From the NCBI GenBank assembly GCA_016839055.1, contig JAEKNX010000019.1, positions 1 to 64,000 of the forward strand: a DNA stretch of 64,000 bases, in the 5' to 3' direction. Under the pieces are notes generated by a model. It searched no databases. It worked only from the letters and a program-made list of their open reading frames with translations, and was not told the origin of the DNA. Below are positions 18,440 to 27,802 of this stretch, piece by piece. Within the stretch, counting starts at the first letter, position 1; each line of letters opens with the position of its first letter. The translations under genes and the position numbers were made by a program. The DNA is from Spirochaetales bacterium. GTDB taxonomy: Bacteria; Spirochaetota; Spirochaetia; UBA9216.

Positions 18440-19954
18440 TTGAAAATCGTGAGAGAAACTGTCCTCTCGATGACAAAAATCGATAAACGCTTTACCGGTG
18501 TTCATGCGCTGAAGGGAGTGAATTTCGACCTAAGAGAGGGAGAGATCCACGCCCTTGTCGGCGAGAACGGGGCCGGAAAATCTACTTTAATGAAGGCACT
18601 AACTGGTATCTTCCCGAAAGATTCGGGAGAAATCCTTTATCTCGGAAAACTCTTCAATCCTACCGGACCCAAAGAAGCCCTCGAAAAGGGGATAGGTATT
18701 ATTCACCAGGAACTTAACATGATGGATGAGCTATCGGTTGCTCAGAACATCTTCATCGGCCGGGAATCAATGACCGGAATCTTCCTGAGTGACAAGAAAC
18801 AGAACCAGAGGACGGCGGAGCTGTTCGAGCGGCTGAACATGGACATTGATCCGATGATAAAACTCGAAAAACTGACCGTCGGAAAACAGCAGATGGTTGA
18901 GATTGCAAAAGCCGTCTCCCATGATCTAAGGGTACTCATCCTCGATGAACCGACCGCAGCCCTCACCGAAAACGAGATTAATGACCTCTTCGAGATCATG
19001 CGTGACCTCTCGGCAAAAGGCGTCGGGATGATCTACATATCTCACAGAATGGATGAGATAGGGAAGATAACCGACAGGGTAACTGTTCTGCGCGACGGTG
19101 AATATGTCGGAACAAGAAAAACCTCGGATATTTCAAAGGAAGAGATTATAAACATGATGGTCGGCCGGGTAATTTATGAGAATCCTAAGTCCGAGAGTAA
19201 CGTACCCGAATCATCTCCGGTTGTCCTCGAGGTAAACAAACTCAATGCGGGAAAGATGGTTAAAGATGTAAGCTTTAAGCTCCATCAGGGTGAAATCCTC
19301 GGTTTCGCGGGACTCATGGGAGCGGGCCGAACCGAGACGGCGCGCGCCATCTTCGGTGCCGACAGGATAGAGAGCGGTACAATTAAAAGAAACGGCAAAC
19401 CCATCAGAATCAAGTCTCCTATGGACGCTGTAGATCACGGTATTGGATATCTCTCCGAAGACAGGAAGCGTTACGGCCTTGCCGTCGGAATGAGCGTATC
19501 CGACAATTCCATTCTCGCATCCTATGAGATGTATGAACGAGGAGTCTTCATCCACAGGAAACAGGTAGATGATGTGGTCGGAGAATATGTTCAGAAGCTG
19601 AAAATCAAAACGCCGGGACTGGATCAGCTCCTTAAAAACCTCTCAGGAGGAAATCAGCAGAAGGTCGTTATAGCTAAATGGCTCATCCGCAACAGCGACA
19701 TCCTGATCTTCGATGAACCTACCCGGGGAATCGATGTAGGGGCCAAGAGCGAAATCTACACCTTAATAAACGAACTGGCCAAAGAAGGCAAATCGATAAT
19801 CATGATTTCCTCTGAGCTGACAGAGATACTCAGGATGAGCGACCGCATAGTAGTCATGTGTGAGGGACGCATTACCGGAAAGCTCGACATCAAGGGAGCA
19901 AGTCAGGAAGAGATCATGCACTACGCTACCATGCGAAATCAGGAGAATGACTAA
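18440..19954 (+). CDS. Ribose/galactose-type ABC transporter, duplicated ATP-binding protein
   Basis: Two ATPase domains: GENGAGKSTLMKALTG; LSGGNQQKVVIAKWL; EPTRGIDVGAKSEIY. Start could be GTG 18449. Confidence 0.95.
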   Translation: MKIVRETVLSMTKIDKRFTGVHALKGVNFDLREGEIHALVGENGAGKSTLMKALTGIFPKDSGEILYLGKLFNPTGPKEALEKGIGIIHQELNMMDELSVAQNIFIGRESMTGIFLSDKKQNQRTAELFERLNMDIDPMIKLEKLTVGKQQMVEIAKAVSHDLRVLILDEPTAALTENEINDLFEIMRDLSAKGVGMIYISHRMDEIGKITDRVTVLRDGEYVGTRKTSDISKEEIINMMVGRVIYENPKSESNVPESSPVVLEVNKLNAGKMVKDVSFKLHQGEILGFAGLMGAGRTETARAIFGADRIESGTIKRNGKPIRIKSPMDAVDHGIGYLSEDRKRYGLAVGMSVSDNSILASYEMYERGVFIHRKQVDDVVGEYVQKLKIKTPGLDQLLKNLSGGNQQKVVIAKWLIRNSDILIFDEPTRGIDVGAKSEIYTLINELAKEGKSIIMISSELTEILRMSDRIVVMCEGRITGKLDIKGASQEEIMHYATMRNQEND

Positions 19955-21222
19955 TGGATTCACTAAATCAAAACAAGACCCTCTGGGAAAACATGAAGGA
20001 GGTCGGCATGCAGAAGTTTCTCGCCCCTGCCGCCCTGGTAATTCTATATGTTTTCTTCGGCCTGTTCGGACGAAACTTCTTCTCATACTCGACACTTGTA
20101 AATATTCTTGACTCCTCGTACTACATTGGTTTCATATCGATAGGAGTAACCTTCGTCATCATAACCGGCGGCATAGACCTCTCCTGTGGAACGGTAATGA
20201 TGTGCGCTACAATAATAGGTGGAACGGCCTATAAGACCTGGGGATGGCCGATGGGCCCATCACTCATTCTTATTCTCGTTATAGCCACAGCCTTCGGCTT
20301 CTTCAACGGAATAATGGTTTCCAGGCTGAAATTGCCGCCGTTCATAGCAACCCTGGGCACGATGATGATCTCGATGGGCGTAGGATCAATAGTCTCAAAC
20401 GTCAGAAGTGCAACCTTCCCCACCCGCTCGAATGCGGACGGATGGTTCAAAAACATGTTCAAGTACATAACCGAGGACCGCATTTCCATTCCGATGGGTG
20501 CAATCATCCTTTTCGGTGTGGCAATCATAGCCTTCCTGATTCTGACAAAGACGAAGATGGGCCGTTATACCTTCGCCATCGGCAGCAATAAAGAAGCTGC
20601 CCGACTTTCCGGCGTGAATGTTGTTAAATGGGAAATGATGGCCTATGTCGTAAGCGGATTTTGCGCAGGCATCGGCGGCATTGCATTTGCAGCTGTTTAC
20701 ACGACGGTTATGCCGGCTCAGGGTCAGGGCTTCGAGCTCTACGCCATTGCAGGAGCAGTAATTGGCGGAACCTCTCTCTCCGGCGGAATCGGATCGGTTT
20801 TTGGTACAATGATTGGTGTATACATCATGAGTGTTCTGCGTGCGGGGCTGCCGTCCATGGATCTCCAGGCTCACTTCCAGACATTCTTCACCGGAGTTGT
20901 CGTAATAGGAGCAGTACTCCTTGATATCTACCGGAACAAGAAGGCATCCGAGGTCAGGATTCTCACCCCTGCCGATGCTTACAAGACTCAGATACTCGAA
21001 AATATCGCGGGACTCAAGGCTCAGATTGCCGCAGCAGAACCGGGAACAGATACTACCGGCCTCAAGAATGAAATTACCGATGCAAAACGTGATCTGAAAA
21101 CTACCTATTCAAGAATGCGCAGCGAAGAAAAAGCAGAGAAGTTAAAAATTATAGCTGATGAGAAAGCCGCAGAAAGAGATTTTCATCTTCAGGCAAAAAT
21201 GAAACTCGCCCGAAAGGATTAA
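19954..21222 (+). CDS. Ribose-type ABC transporter permease with about 95-aa charged C-terminal extension
   Basis: RbsC-like TM core (GGIDLSCGTVM, LPPFIATLGTMM, GGTSLSGGIGSVFGT) then helical tail ILTPADAYKTQILENIAGLKAQIAAAE... Confidence 0.93.
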   Translation: MDSLNQNKTLWENMKEVGMQKFLAPAALVILYVFFGLFGRNFFSYSTLVNILDSSYYIGFISIGVTFVIITGGIDLSCGTVMMCATIIGGTAYKTWGWPMGPSLILILVIATAFGFFNGIMVSRLKLPPFIATLGTMMISMGVGSIVSNVRSATFPTRSNADGWFKNMFKYITEDRISIPMGAIILFGVAIIAFLILTKTKMGRYTFAIGSNKEAARLSGVNVVKWEMMAYVVSGFCAGIGGIAFAAVYTTVMPAQGQGFELYAIAGAVIGGTSLSGGIGSVFGTMIGVYIMSVLRAGLPSMDLQAHFQTFFTGVVVIGAVLLDIYRNKKASEVRILTPADAYKTQILENIAGLKAQIAAAEPGTDTTGLKNEITDAKRDLKTTYSRMRSEEKAEKLKIIADEKAAERDFHLQAKMKLARKD

Positions 21223-21272
21223 ATAAGGTAATAGTCCGGGTATCCGGATTAGATATAATTAGGAGGATATTT

Positions 21273-22391
21273 ATGAAAATGTTCAAAAAAGCAGGTATTC
21301 TTGTATTACTGGTAGTTTTACTGGCATCATTTGCAACCATGTCCTGTAAGAAAAAGGATGACGATGGAGCTGCAACGGGAAAGGGTACTCCCTACATAGC
21401 CGTCGTATCAAAGGGTGAACAACATGACTTCTGGCAGCAGGTAAAACTCGGCGCAAATGCTGCGGCGGACAAGTACGGCGTTGACATCACCTTCGAAGGT
21501 CCCCCTTCAGAAAGTGACGTACAGGTTCAGGTTGAAATGCTTAATAATGCTATGGCAAAAGGTCCAGTTGCCATAGCTCTTGCCGCTCTCGATACAAATT
21601 CGGTGATCGATCAGCTTCAGGAATGTAAAGATAAAGGCATACCGGTAATCGGTTTTGACTCAGGTGTTCCAAACGCTCCCGCAGGTTCAATCTATGCTAA
21701 CGCATCAACAGACAACTTCAACGCAGCAGGCATGGCCGCTATCGCTATGTTCGACGTCATCAAAGGTGATATCGAAAAGGCAAGCTCTGCTAAGCCTGTA
21801 ACAATCGTTGTAATGAATCAGGACGCAGCCGGAGAATCACTCCTTTCTCGCGGAAAAGGTTTCAGAGACACAATGGTAGATCTCATTGTATCAAAAACCG
21901 CGCTCACTGAAGGGGACATCAAAGTAATGGGTAATCCCGCATACGTTGAGAGCAAGAACCCTACTAAGGGCAACAAGGTAATGATCGAGATGGTTGTTCC
22001 CGCATCAGCCGCAGCAACCGATTCAGCCGCCGCGGCAACCGCAGTTCTCAACAAGGTCAAAGAAGCAAATATCCTCGGTATCTTCTGTTCAAACGAAGCA
22101 ACTGTTAAGGGTCTGCTCGCGGCAACCAATGACGGGTCCGACCTTACTGCAGCCTACCCTGGTCTTGTAGTTCTCGGTTTTGACGCCGGTGAAGGCCAGA
22201 AAAATGCCGTAAGAAGCGAATACTTCCTCGGATCAATCACCCAGGATCCTTACTCAATAGGCTACAAGGCCGTTGAGCTTGCTTTCAATGCTTACAGCGG
22301 CAAATCAGTATCAGATGTAGATACAGGCGCAAAATTCTATAATAAAGACAATATGGATGATGCCGATATCAAGGGTCTTCTATACGATTGA
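21273..22391 (+). CDS. Ribose-type ABC transporter substrate-binding lipoprotein
   Basis: Lipoprotein-type signal ASFATMSCKKK; GEQHDFWQQVKLGANAAADKYGVDITFEGP. Confidence 0.95.
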   Translation: MKMFKKAGILVLLVVLLASFATMSCKKKDDDGAATGKGTPYIAVVSKGEQHDFWQQVKLGANAAADKYGVDITFEGPPSESDVQVQVEMLNNAMAKGPVAIALAALDTNSVIDQLQECKDKGIPVIGFDSGVPNAPAGSIYANASTDNFNAAGMAAIAMFDVIKGDIEKASSAKPVTIVVMNQDAAGESLLSRGKGFRDTMVDLIVSKTALTEGDIKVMGNPAYVESKNPTKGNKVMIEMVVPASAAATDSAAAATAVLNKVKEANILGIFCSNEATVKGLLAATNDGSDLTAAYPGLVVLGFDAGEGQKNAVRSEYFLGSITQDPYSIGYKAVELAFNAYSGKSVSDVDTGAKFYNKDNMDDADIKGLLYD

Positions 22392-22456
22392 TGAATACTG
22401 CTACGCAGCATTCATATTGGAGTTCGGCTTCGCCGAACATCCATAATAATTAATTA

Positions 22457-22486
22457 CAGGCCGCCTTCGGGCGGCCTTTCTTTTTA
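22457..22486 (+). terminator. Intrinsic terminator (UUCG loop)
   Basis: GGCCGCC-TTCG-GGCGGCC followed by TTTCTTTTT. Confidence 0.93.
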
Positions 22487-22552
22487 TCATGCGGCATTGC
22501 ATAGGGGCATGGATTTTATATAAAATGCAGCTATCACATTTGGGAGAAACCG

Positions 22553-22834
22553 ATGGTATTAATAATTGCAAAACAGGTAGTTAAAGCCGATAAGGTTGAT
22601 GAATTTCTTGAAGTTACAAAATCATTGATTGCAGGAAGTAATAATGAAGAAGGATGTATTGAATACGTCCTTTATCGTGATCAAAAAGAGTCGAACATCT
22701 TTCATTTTGTCGAAAAATGGAAGAATCGGGATGCAATTAAAGCCCACAAGGCTGCGCCGCATTATGTAGCAGCAGGACCGAAACTAAAACTAATAGTTGA
22801 AGCATCCGAAGTATCATTCCACGATCCTGTCTAA
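22553..22834 (+). CDS. Antibiotic biosynthesis monooxygenase (ABM)-family small protein
   Basis: LIIAKQVVKADKVDEFLEVTKSLIAGSNNEEGCIEYVLYRDQKESNIFHFVEKWKNRDAIKAHKAAPHY. Confidence 0.9.
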   Translation: MVLIIAKQVVKADKVDEFLEVTKSLIAGSNNEEGCIEYVLYRDQKESNIFHFVEKWKNRDAIKAHKAAPHYVAAGPKLKLIVEASEVSFHDPV

Positions 22835-22939
22835 TTCAATTCAATAGAGTTCATGAGCGGCGATTCTGCCGCAGAGACAGCAATGCCGCCGTCCCCGCCG
22901 TATAGCAACCGGCTCGGGCGGCGGCATTGTCATTTAACG

Positions 22940-24406
22940 TCAGAACGGACCGAAGCCTATCAGCACAGCAATAGCAAGAAAGGCTGAGGTTACCCCGAGC
23001 ATAATTATCTGAAGAGGGAAGGTCCATTTTATCCATCTGGGATAACTTACGACGGTAAATCCGAGCGCTATCAGAAGAAGTGCGTTCGACGGAAAAAACA
23101 TGTTTGAAAACCCGTCTCCGAAGTCGAACGCGAGAACGGCGGTCTGACGCGTAATTCCAACAAGGTCCGACAGAGGGGTCAGGATTGGCATCATCAGAAA
23201 GGCCTTAGCGGATGCCGAACCGATGAAGAAGTTCATTATCAGCGTCAGAAGATAAATAAGAAAGGCAGATCCCATAGCCGGGGCTTTCTCAATCTGCTGC
23301 GCCGCAAGATAAAGAATTGTGTCGGTTATCTGTCCGTGGTCGATTATATGCTTAACACTATAGGCCATCAGAATAAGTACTATCCCGGGCAGCATACCAA
23401 GCATACCGGAACCAAAGGCTCCGGCAATTTTCTTCGCAGTAAGACGGGCAAATATTCCGGCACCGATTCCCCCGATTAAAAACATCAATCCCATCAGCGG
23501 AAAGGCTAGATCACTTATCGCCGGAACTATTGAAGTTAAAATAACGAAGATAATTGCGATTCCCATACAGACTGCAAACCAGATTAACGCCTTCTGCATT
23601 CCTGGATGCGATGCTTCGAGAACTGCATCGCTCTCGCTGGACTTGTGAAGGGCCTTAACCGCCTGATCAGCATCAAATACCGGTGAAAGCTGCGGGTTTT
23701 TCTCAATTTTCCTTGCGTAGCCGGAGACGAAAAAATAAAGGATGAAGTAAACAACAATGAAGAATATAATCCTCAGCCATGAACCGGAGAAAAGCGGAAG
23801 GTCCGCTATTCCCTGAGCCACCGCCACTGTGAACGGATTGGTTACCGAGGAGGCAAAACCGAAGGCAAGCGGCAGCAGGCTTATTCCGAGTCCAGTCAGA
23901 GAGTCCCAGCCAAGCGAATGGGCCAGCGGGACTATGAAAATAATCAACGGTACGAGCCCCTCATAAAGACCGAGAAAGGCGGCGAGAAACATGAACATGA
24001 ACTGCATTATCGCCATCAGCAGATATTTATTCTTTGCAAACTTCACGACGAGCTTTGCAAGAAGGTCTTTCATCACTCCAGCGCCTTCGAGGATAGAGAT
24101 AGATCCGCCGACAAAGACGATGAAAAGCATTATTGTTATTACGGCAATATTATTCGGAGCGCCCACAACCTCAATCGGGGCCGTGAACCATCGCCAGACC
24201 GGATAATCAGGCTTATCTATAGTCTCATATGAGCCGGGGACAATCAGAGTCCTCTCATCGGTCTGAACCCTCTGATATTCTCCAGACGGCATCGCTACTG
24301 TGAGAATTCCGGATATTATCATTAAAATCAGGATGATTCCCGCAGCCCCGAGAAAGGCTGTCTTTCCAATTTTGATGCTTGATGCATTTGTCCCAGTCTG
24401 AGCCAT
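22940..24406 (-). CDS. YfcC-family (C4-dicarboxylate/arginine-ornithine-like) permease
   Basis: Polytopic; SGILTVAMPSGEYQRV N-terminus, NFFIGSASAKAFLMMPILTPLSDLVGITRQTAVLAFDFGDGFSNMFFPSNALLLIALGF. Confidence 0.85.
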   Translation of the reverse strand: MAQTGTNASSIKIGKTAFLGAAGIILILMIISGILTVAMPSGEYQRVQTDERTLIVPGSYETIDKPDYPVWRWFTAPIEVVGAPNNIAVITIMLFIVFVGGSISILEGAGVMKDLLAKLVVKFAKNKYLLMAIMQFMFMFLAAFLGLYEGLVPLIIFIVPLAHSLGWDSLTGLGISLLPLAFGFASSVTNPFTVAVAQGIADLPLFSGSWLRIIFFIVVYFILYFFVSGYARKIEKNPQLSPVFDADQAVKALHKSSESDAVLEASHPGMQKALIWFAVCMGIAIIFVILTSIVPAISDLAFPLMGLMFLIGGIGAGIFARLTAKKIAGAFGSGMLGMLPGIVLILMAYSVKHIIDHGQITDTILYLAAQQIEKAPAMGSAFLIYLLTLIMNFFIGSASAKAFLMMPILTPLSDLVGITRQTAVLAFDFGDGFSNMFFPSNALLLIALGFTVVSYPRWIKWTFPLQIIMLGVTSAFLAIAVLIGFGPF

Positions 24407-24644
24407 ATGTACTCCTTAAAGTGTATTCATCATTGATTTATAGCTCCTGATGCAGAACCCGGCATAGCTGCCGCCGGCTTTAAAAAATATTAATTGTAAA
24501 AGCAGTTACTAGTATTACTATTAGTGCGGCGATATAAACCATGCTTTATAATATCCGGAAATAAACCGCTATTCAAATACTTTTTAAGGTTGTTTGAAGT
24601 CCGGCCGAATACGTGATATCCTTTAGTAAAATAAGGAGATTTTA

Positions 24645-25097
24645 GTGAACAGAAAAGCAGGTTTTACTCTAATAATGATAATATTTATACTCTCGGCTGC
24701 AGGCTGCGCTACACCGATACACAGGATCAAGTCCGAACCGGAAGTTTTTGTCGGACGAGAGGTCAGAGTATCCGGTGAAGTTACACTTGAAATTCCCATC
24801 CCTTTCATGGATTTTTCGATATACCAGATAGATGACGGCACCGGCCGCATCTTTTTAATATCAGGCGGCACCCACCATATCGGTGATCGGCTGCAGAGTT
24901 CTGCCGAAGTAATCGGAATAACAAAAAAAGGCTCCAAGACCGCCGCCGCCGAGATAACTGAAAAAACAGCTGACTTTCTTGTGAAACATAAAATGGCAGA
25001 CCCAGGTGCCGCCGAAAAGCTGAGTAAAAAACTGTTCAGACTGATTGCCGCCCTGGGCGAACAAGTTGAGGGCAGCTACTTCCTTATGTCCAAATAG
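24645..25097 (+). CDS. Putative lipoprotein with OB-fold-like domain
   Basis: GTG start; lipobox SAAGC; VFVGREVRVSGEV...FSIYQIDDGTGRIFLIS. Confidence 0.7.
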   Translation: MNRKAGFTLIMIIFILSAAGCATPIHRIKSEPEVFVGREVRVSGEVTLEIPIPFMDFSIYQIDDGTGRIFLISGGTHHIGDRLQSSAEVIGITKKGSKTAAAEITEKTADFLVKHKMADPGAAEKLSKKLFRLIAALGEQVEGSYFLMSK

Positions 25098-25144
25098 TAC
25101 AGCTTTGCAGGTACAGGCATAATATACTAAATATTCAACACCGA

Positions 25145-26128
25145 TTAACTCCGGGAGGGAGATTTCCTCTTCTTGATAACTTCCTGGAGAATTCCTGATA
25201 CAAAAAGCTGCCAGGGATGGTAGAAAATAAGCGGCAGCAGGGCAATTCCAAGAAGTTCCGGCTGCCCGTCAAAAAAGGCACTCAAGAGAGGAACGCCCAT
25301 AGCGAGCGTTTTCTTTGGGGCCGTGAATGCCACGCTTATCCGATCCTCAAGGCTGAACCCTATAACCGCTGCTCCGGCGGAAGCAAGACTCAGAAGAATG
25401 ATGAAGGAGACGGCAAGATAACCGTAGACTCCTGCCATAGACCTTAGATTACCTGTAAACTCCGGATCTCCTGCTGATTTCGAGAATGCAAAAAAGAGGA
25501 TAAAAAGAATGAATAAATTGGCAAGGACGGCCAGCGTTCTTTTCTGCTTAACGGCAAAATTCCCAAGCCATCTTCGCATGAACGCTCCGGCGCCAATCGG
25601 CAGCAGCATCATAAGGGCAAGTTTTCGAAAAATTTCCACTAGCTCGGATACAGGAAGGGCTTCACTTGAAGTCTTTAGCATCAGAGATAAAAGAAGAGGA
25701 GAAATAATTACACCGATAAGATTGGAGAAGGCAGCATTGAACATTGTTGCAACAACATTTCCTCCGGCCGACTGCGTAAAGACGATACAGCTAGAAATTG
25801 TAGCGGGAAGACAGGCCAGGGCGTATATCCCGACCAGGACCTGAGGCGCGAAATAATCTTTCAACAGCATCGATGTAAAATAAAAATATAGCGGTACAAC
25901 TGCAAAAATAAAAAGCTGGATATAGATATGAAGCCGAATATCCTTTAATCCTGATTTGATTGAATTAACAGGCAGTTTGAGGCCGGTTATAAAAAAAAGA
26001 AGAACCACAAGGACGGTACTGAATACCGCGCCCCTGTTGAGCATTATCCCGAACTCGCTGATCAGTATTCCAAGTGTAAGTACAAGGAATATTCCAAATA
26101 TAAACCAGTTTCTTTTAATAAAATTCAT
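25145..26128 (-). CDS. Bile acid:sodium symporter (BASS)-family transporter
   Basis: Ten-TM pattern; ACLPATISSCIVFTQSAGGNVVATMFNAAFSNLIGVIISPLLL. Confidence 0.88.
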   Translation of the reverse strand: MNFIKRNWFIFGIFLVLTLGILISEFGIMLNRGAVFSTVLVVLLFFITGLKLPVNSIKSGLKDIRLHIYIQLFIFAVVPLYFYFTSMLLKDYFAPQVLVGIYALACLPATISSCIVFTQSAGGNVVATMFNAAFSNLIGVIISPLLLSLMLKTSSEALPVSELVEIFRKLALMMLLPIGAGAFMRRWLGNFAVKQKRTLAVLANLFILFILFFAFSKSAGDPEFTGNLRSMAGVYGYLAVSFIILLSLASAGAAVIGFSLEDRISVAFTAPKKTLAMGVPLLSAFFDGQPELLGIALLPLIFYHPWQLFVSGILQEVIKKRKSPSRS

Positions 26129-26151
26129 TCGCGGGGTATCACCTGCTCCTT

Positions 26152-26535
26152 TTATTTGTCTTTATCAGGAATGGTAAATCTCTGACTGTCAAAACGGTCT
26201 CCTCCGAGCCAGAAATCTATCTTGATTCCGCTGCTCGTCCTGGTTACATCGGTGTGCTTAACCTGCCATCCGAGGAGGTTGAGCCGTGACGAGCCCAGCA
26301 GATCCCGGCCGCTCATCTCGCCATAATAGCCTGAGAGTTCCGGGCGTTTCTGACTGTTCAGATCTTTTTCCATCTGCTCAATCTCTTCGTCGGTGTGAGG
26401 ATTGTCGTCCATGACACTGAGGTGAAGACCGTCTTCTTCCTGATGCAGTGATATTACCATCCGCATCGGATCTCCATCAAGAATATAGCTTGATATCTCT
26501 CCGATTAAATGCAGAATAAATTCTTTTCTTCTCAT
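26152..26535 (-). CDS. Hypothetical soluble protein, partner of DUF1576 gene
   Basis: MRRKEFILHLIGEISSYILDGDPMRMVISLHQEEDGLHLSVMDDNPHTDEEIEQM; RBS aggagc before ATG at 26535. Confidence 0.65.
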   Translation of the reverse strand: MRRKEFILHLIGEISSYILDGDPMRMVISLHQEEDGLHLSVMDDNPHTDEEIEQMEKDLNSQKRPELSGYYGEMSGRDLLGSSRLNLLGWQVKHTDVTRTSSGIKIDFWLGGDRFDSQRFTIPDKDK

Positions 26536-26545
26536 TCGAATGCTC

Positions 26546-27796
26546 CTATCGGGTCCCGTTCTTGTTGTTTTTATACCATTGAACAACAGCGACTATCAGC
26601 GAGGCGGTAAGGCCGCCGGCAAAACCATTATTATAAAGGTTCATCCCGCCCTGCCAGCTGCCGGTCTGTGAAACAAGGAGTAGATGAAGAAAACCAGCTA
26701 TTATTCCGGGTAATATTCCGAACTGGCCGGCTATCGGGGCCAGGGTGGTACAAAAAATTGCCGCGAGTAATACTCCGGGCGCAGCCAGCGGTTTGCCGAA
26801 GAGAAGGGCTGCCAGAATTACTCCGGCCACAACCGGCCATGAGTTTTTCAGATGGGTTCCAAATGCGCCGAACCCCATAATAGTAAGAAGCCCGCCGATA
26901 GTGGCGCCGTTAAAATCACCGCCGATAAAATATATGTAGGCTGAGCCTATCAGTCCTATCAGGGCGCTGTTAATCATAGCACCGCCCAGGGAAGTCATAT
27001 CAATAAAGTCAGAGGGAAGACGACCAGCCTGCTTTTGAATCTTAAGGAATGCAGTTAGACTCTTTCTCCCGCCGGTGAGCAGACCTGTGATAAGCAGCAC
27101 GGCGGAGAGAACCGGAATTAACAAGACTGTAAAAAGGCTGCTTTCCGAGTACCAGTTCAAGTCTGCGGCCAGGGCCGGGCCTCCGGCCCTCACTAGTGCT
27201 GCGGCAAACAGGCTAAGGAAACCGCAGGTCATTCCCATATTATAGAGATTATAACCCTGATGCATATGAAGCATGGCCACCGCTACCGCGGGTAGAAAAA
27301 AACCGACAACAAGGCCGCCGCCGGCTCCCGCGATAACAGCCGAGATTCCCGTCAATCCTATTTCAACAGCAAGGGTACTGACAAGCGGCCCAAGGGCTGT
27401 TCCGAAAAGGGCAATGATTATGTATTCCTTGAATGTTTTTAACGCAAATCTGGAGGAGAGATAAACACCGGCGAATATCGGTATGATGTTTACCGGTGTT
27501 TTCCCGAAGAGTCCGAACCCCATCATAGTGAATATGGCCGCGAAGGTCGGTCCGGAGAGCGTGGTTCCCGTAAGCCTTATTAGAAGATAACCTACCAGGC
27601 CTACGGCCGCCGAATTAATCAGGGCGGCCCCAACCCCCTCGGTCATAAAAAAGTCGTTTATGAGTCTTGCAGGCTGAATCTGAATTGAGATAAAACCGGA
27701 TAGAGCCTCCGTTCCGCCAACTATAAAGCCAGCGGCGGCAAATGCCGCTATCATAAGCGGAAAGAAAACTGACAGAATCCGGCTCTGGCTCAGCAT
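26546..27796 (-). CDS. DUF1576-like polytopic membrane protein with internal duplication
   Basis: Two homologous halves: GAALINSAAVGLVGYLLIRLTGTTLSGPTFAAIFTMMGFGLFGKT and GAMINSALIGLIGSAYIYFIGGDFNGATIGGLLTIMGFGAFGTH. Confidence 0.75.
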   Translation of the reverse strand: MLSQSRILSVFFPLMIAAFAAAGFIVGGTEALSGFISIQIQPARLINDFFMTEGVGAALINSAAVGLVGYLLIRLTGTTLSGPTFAAIFTMMGFGLFGKTPVNIIPIFAGVYLSSRFALKTFKEYIIIALFGTALGPLVSTLAVEIGLTGISAVIAGAGGGLVVGFFLPAVAVAMLHMHQGYNLYNMGMTCGFLSLFAAALVRAGGPALAADLNWYSESSLFTVLLIPVLSAVLLITGLLTGGRKSLTAFLKIQKQAGRLPSDFIDMTSLGGAMINSALIGLIGSAYIYFIGGDFNGATIGGLLTIMGFGAFGTHLKNSWPVVAGVILAALLFGKPLAAPGVLLAAIFCTTLAPIAGQFGILPGIIAGFLHLLLVSQTGSWQGGMNLYNNGFAGGLTASLIVAVVQWYKNNKNGTR

Positions 27797-27802
27797 TCCT
27801 CC

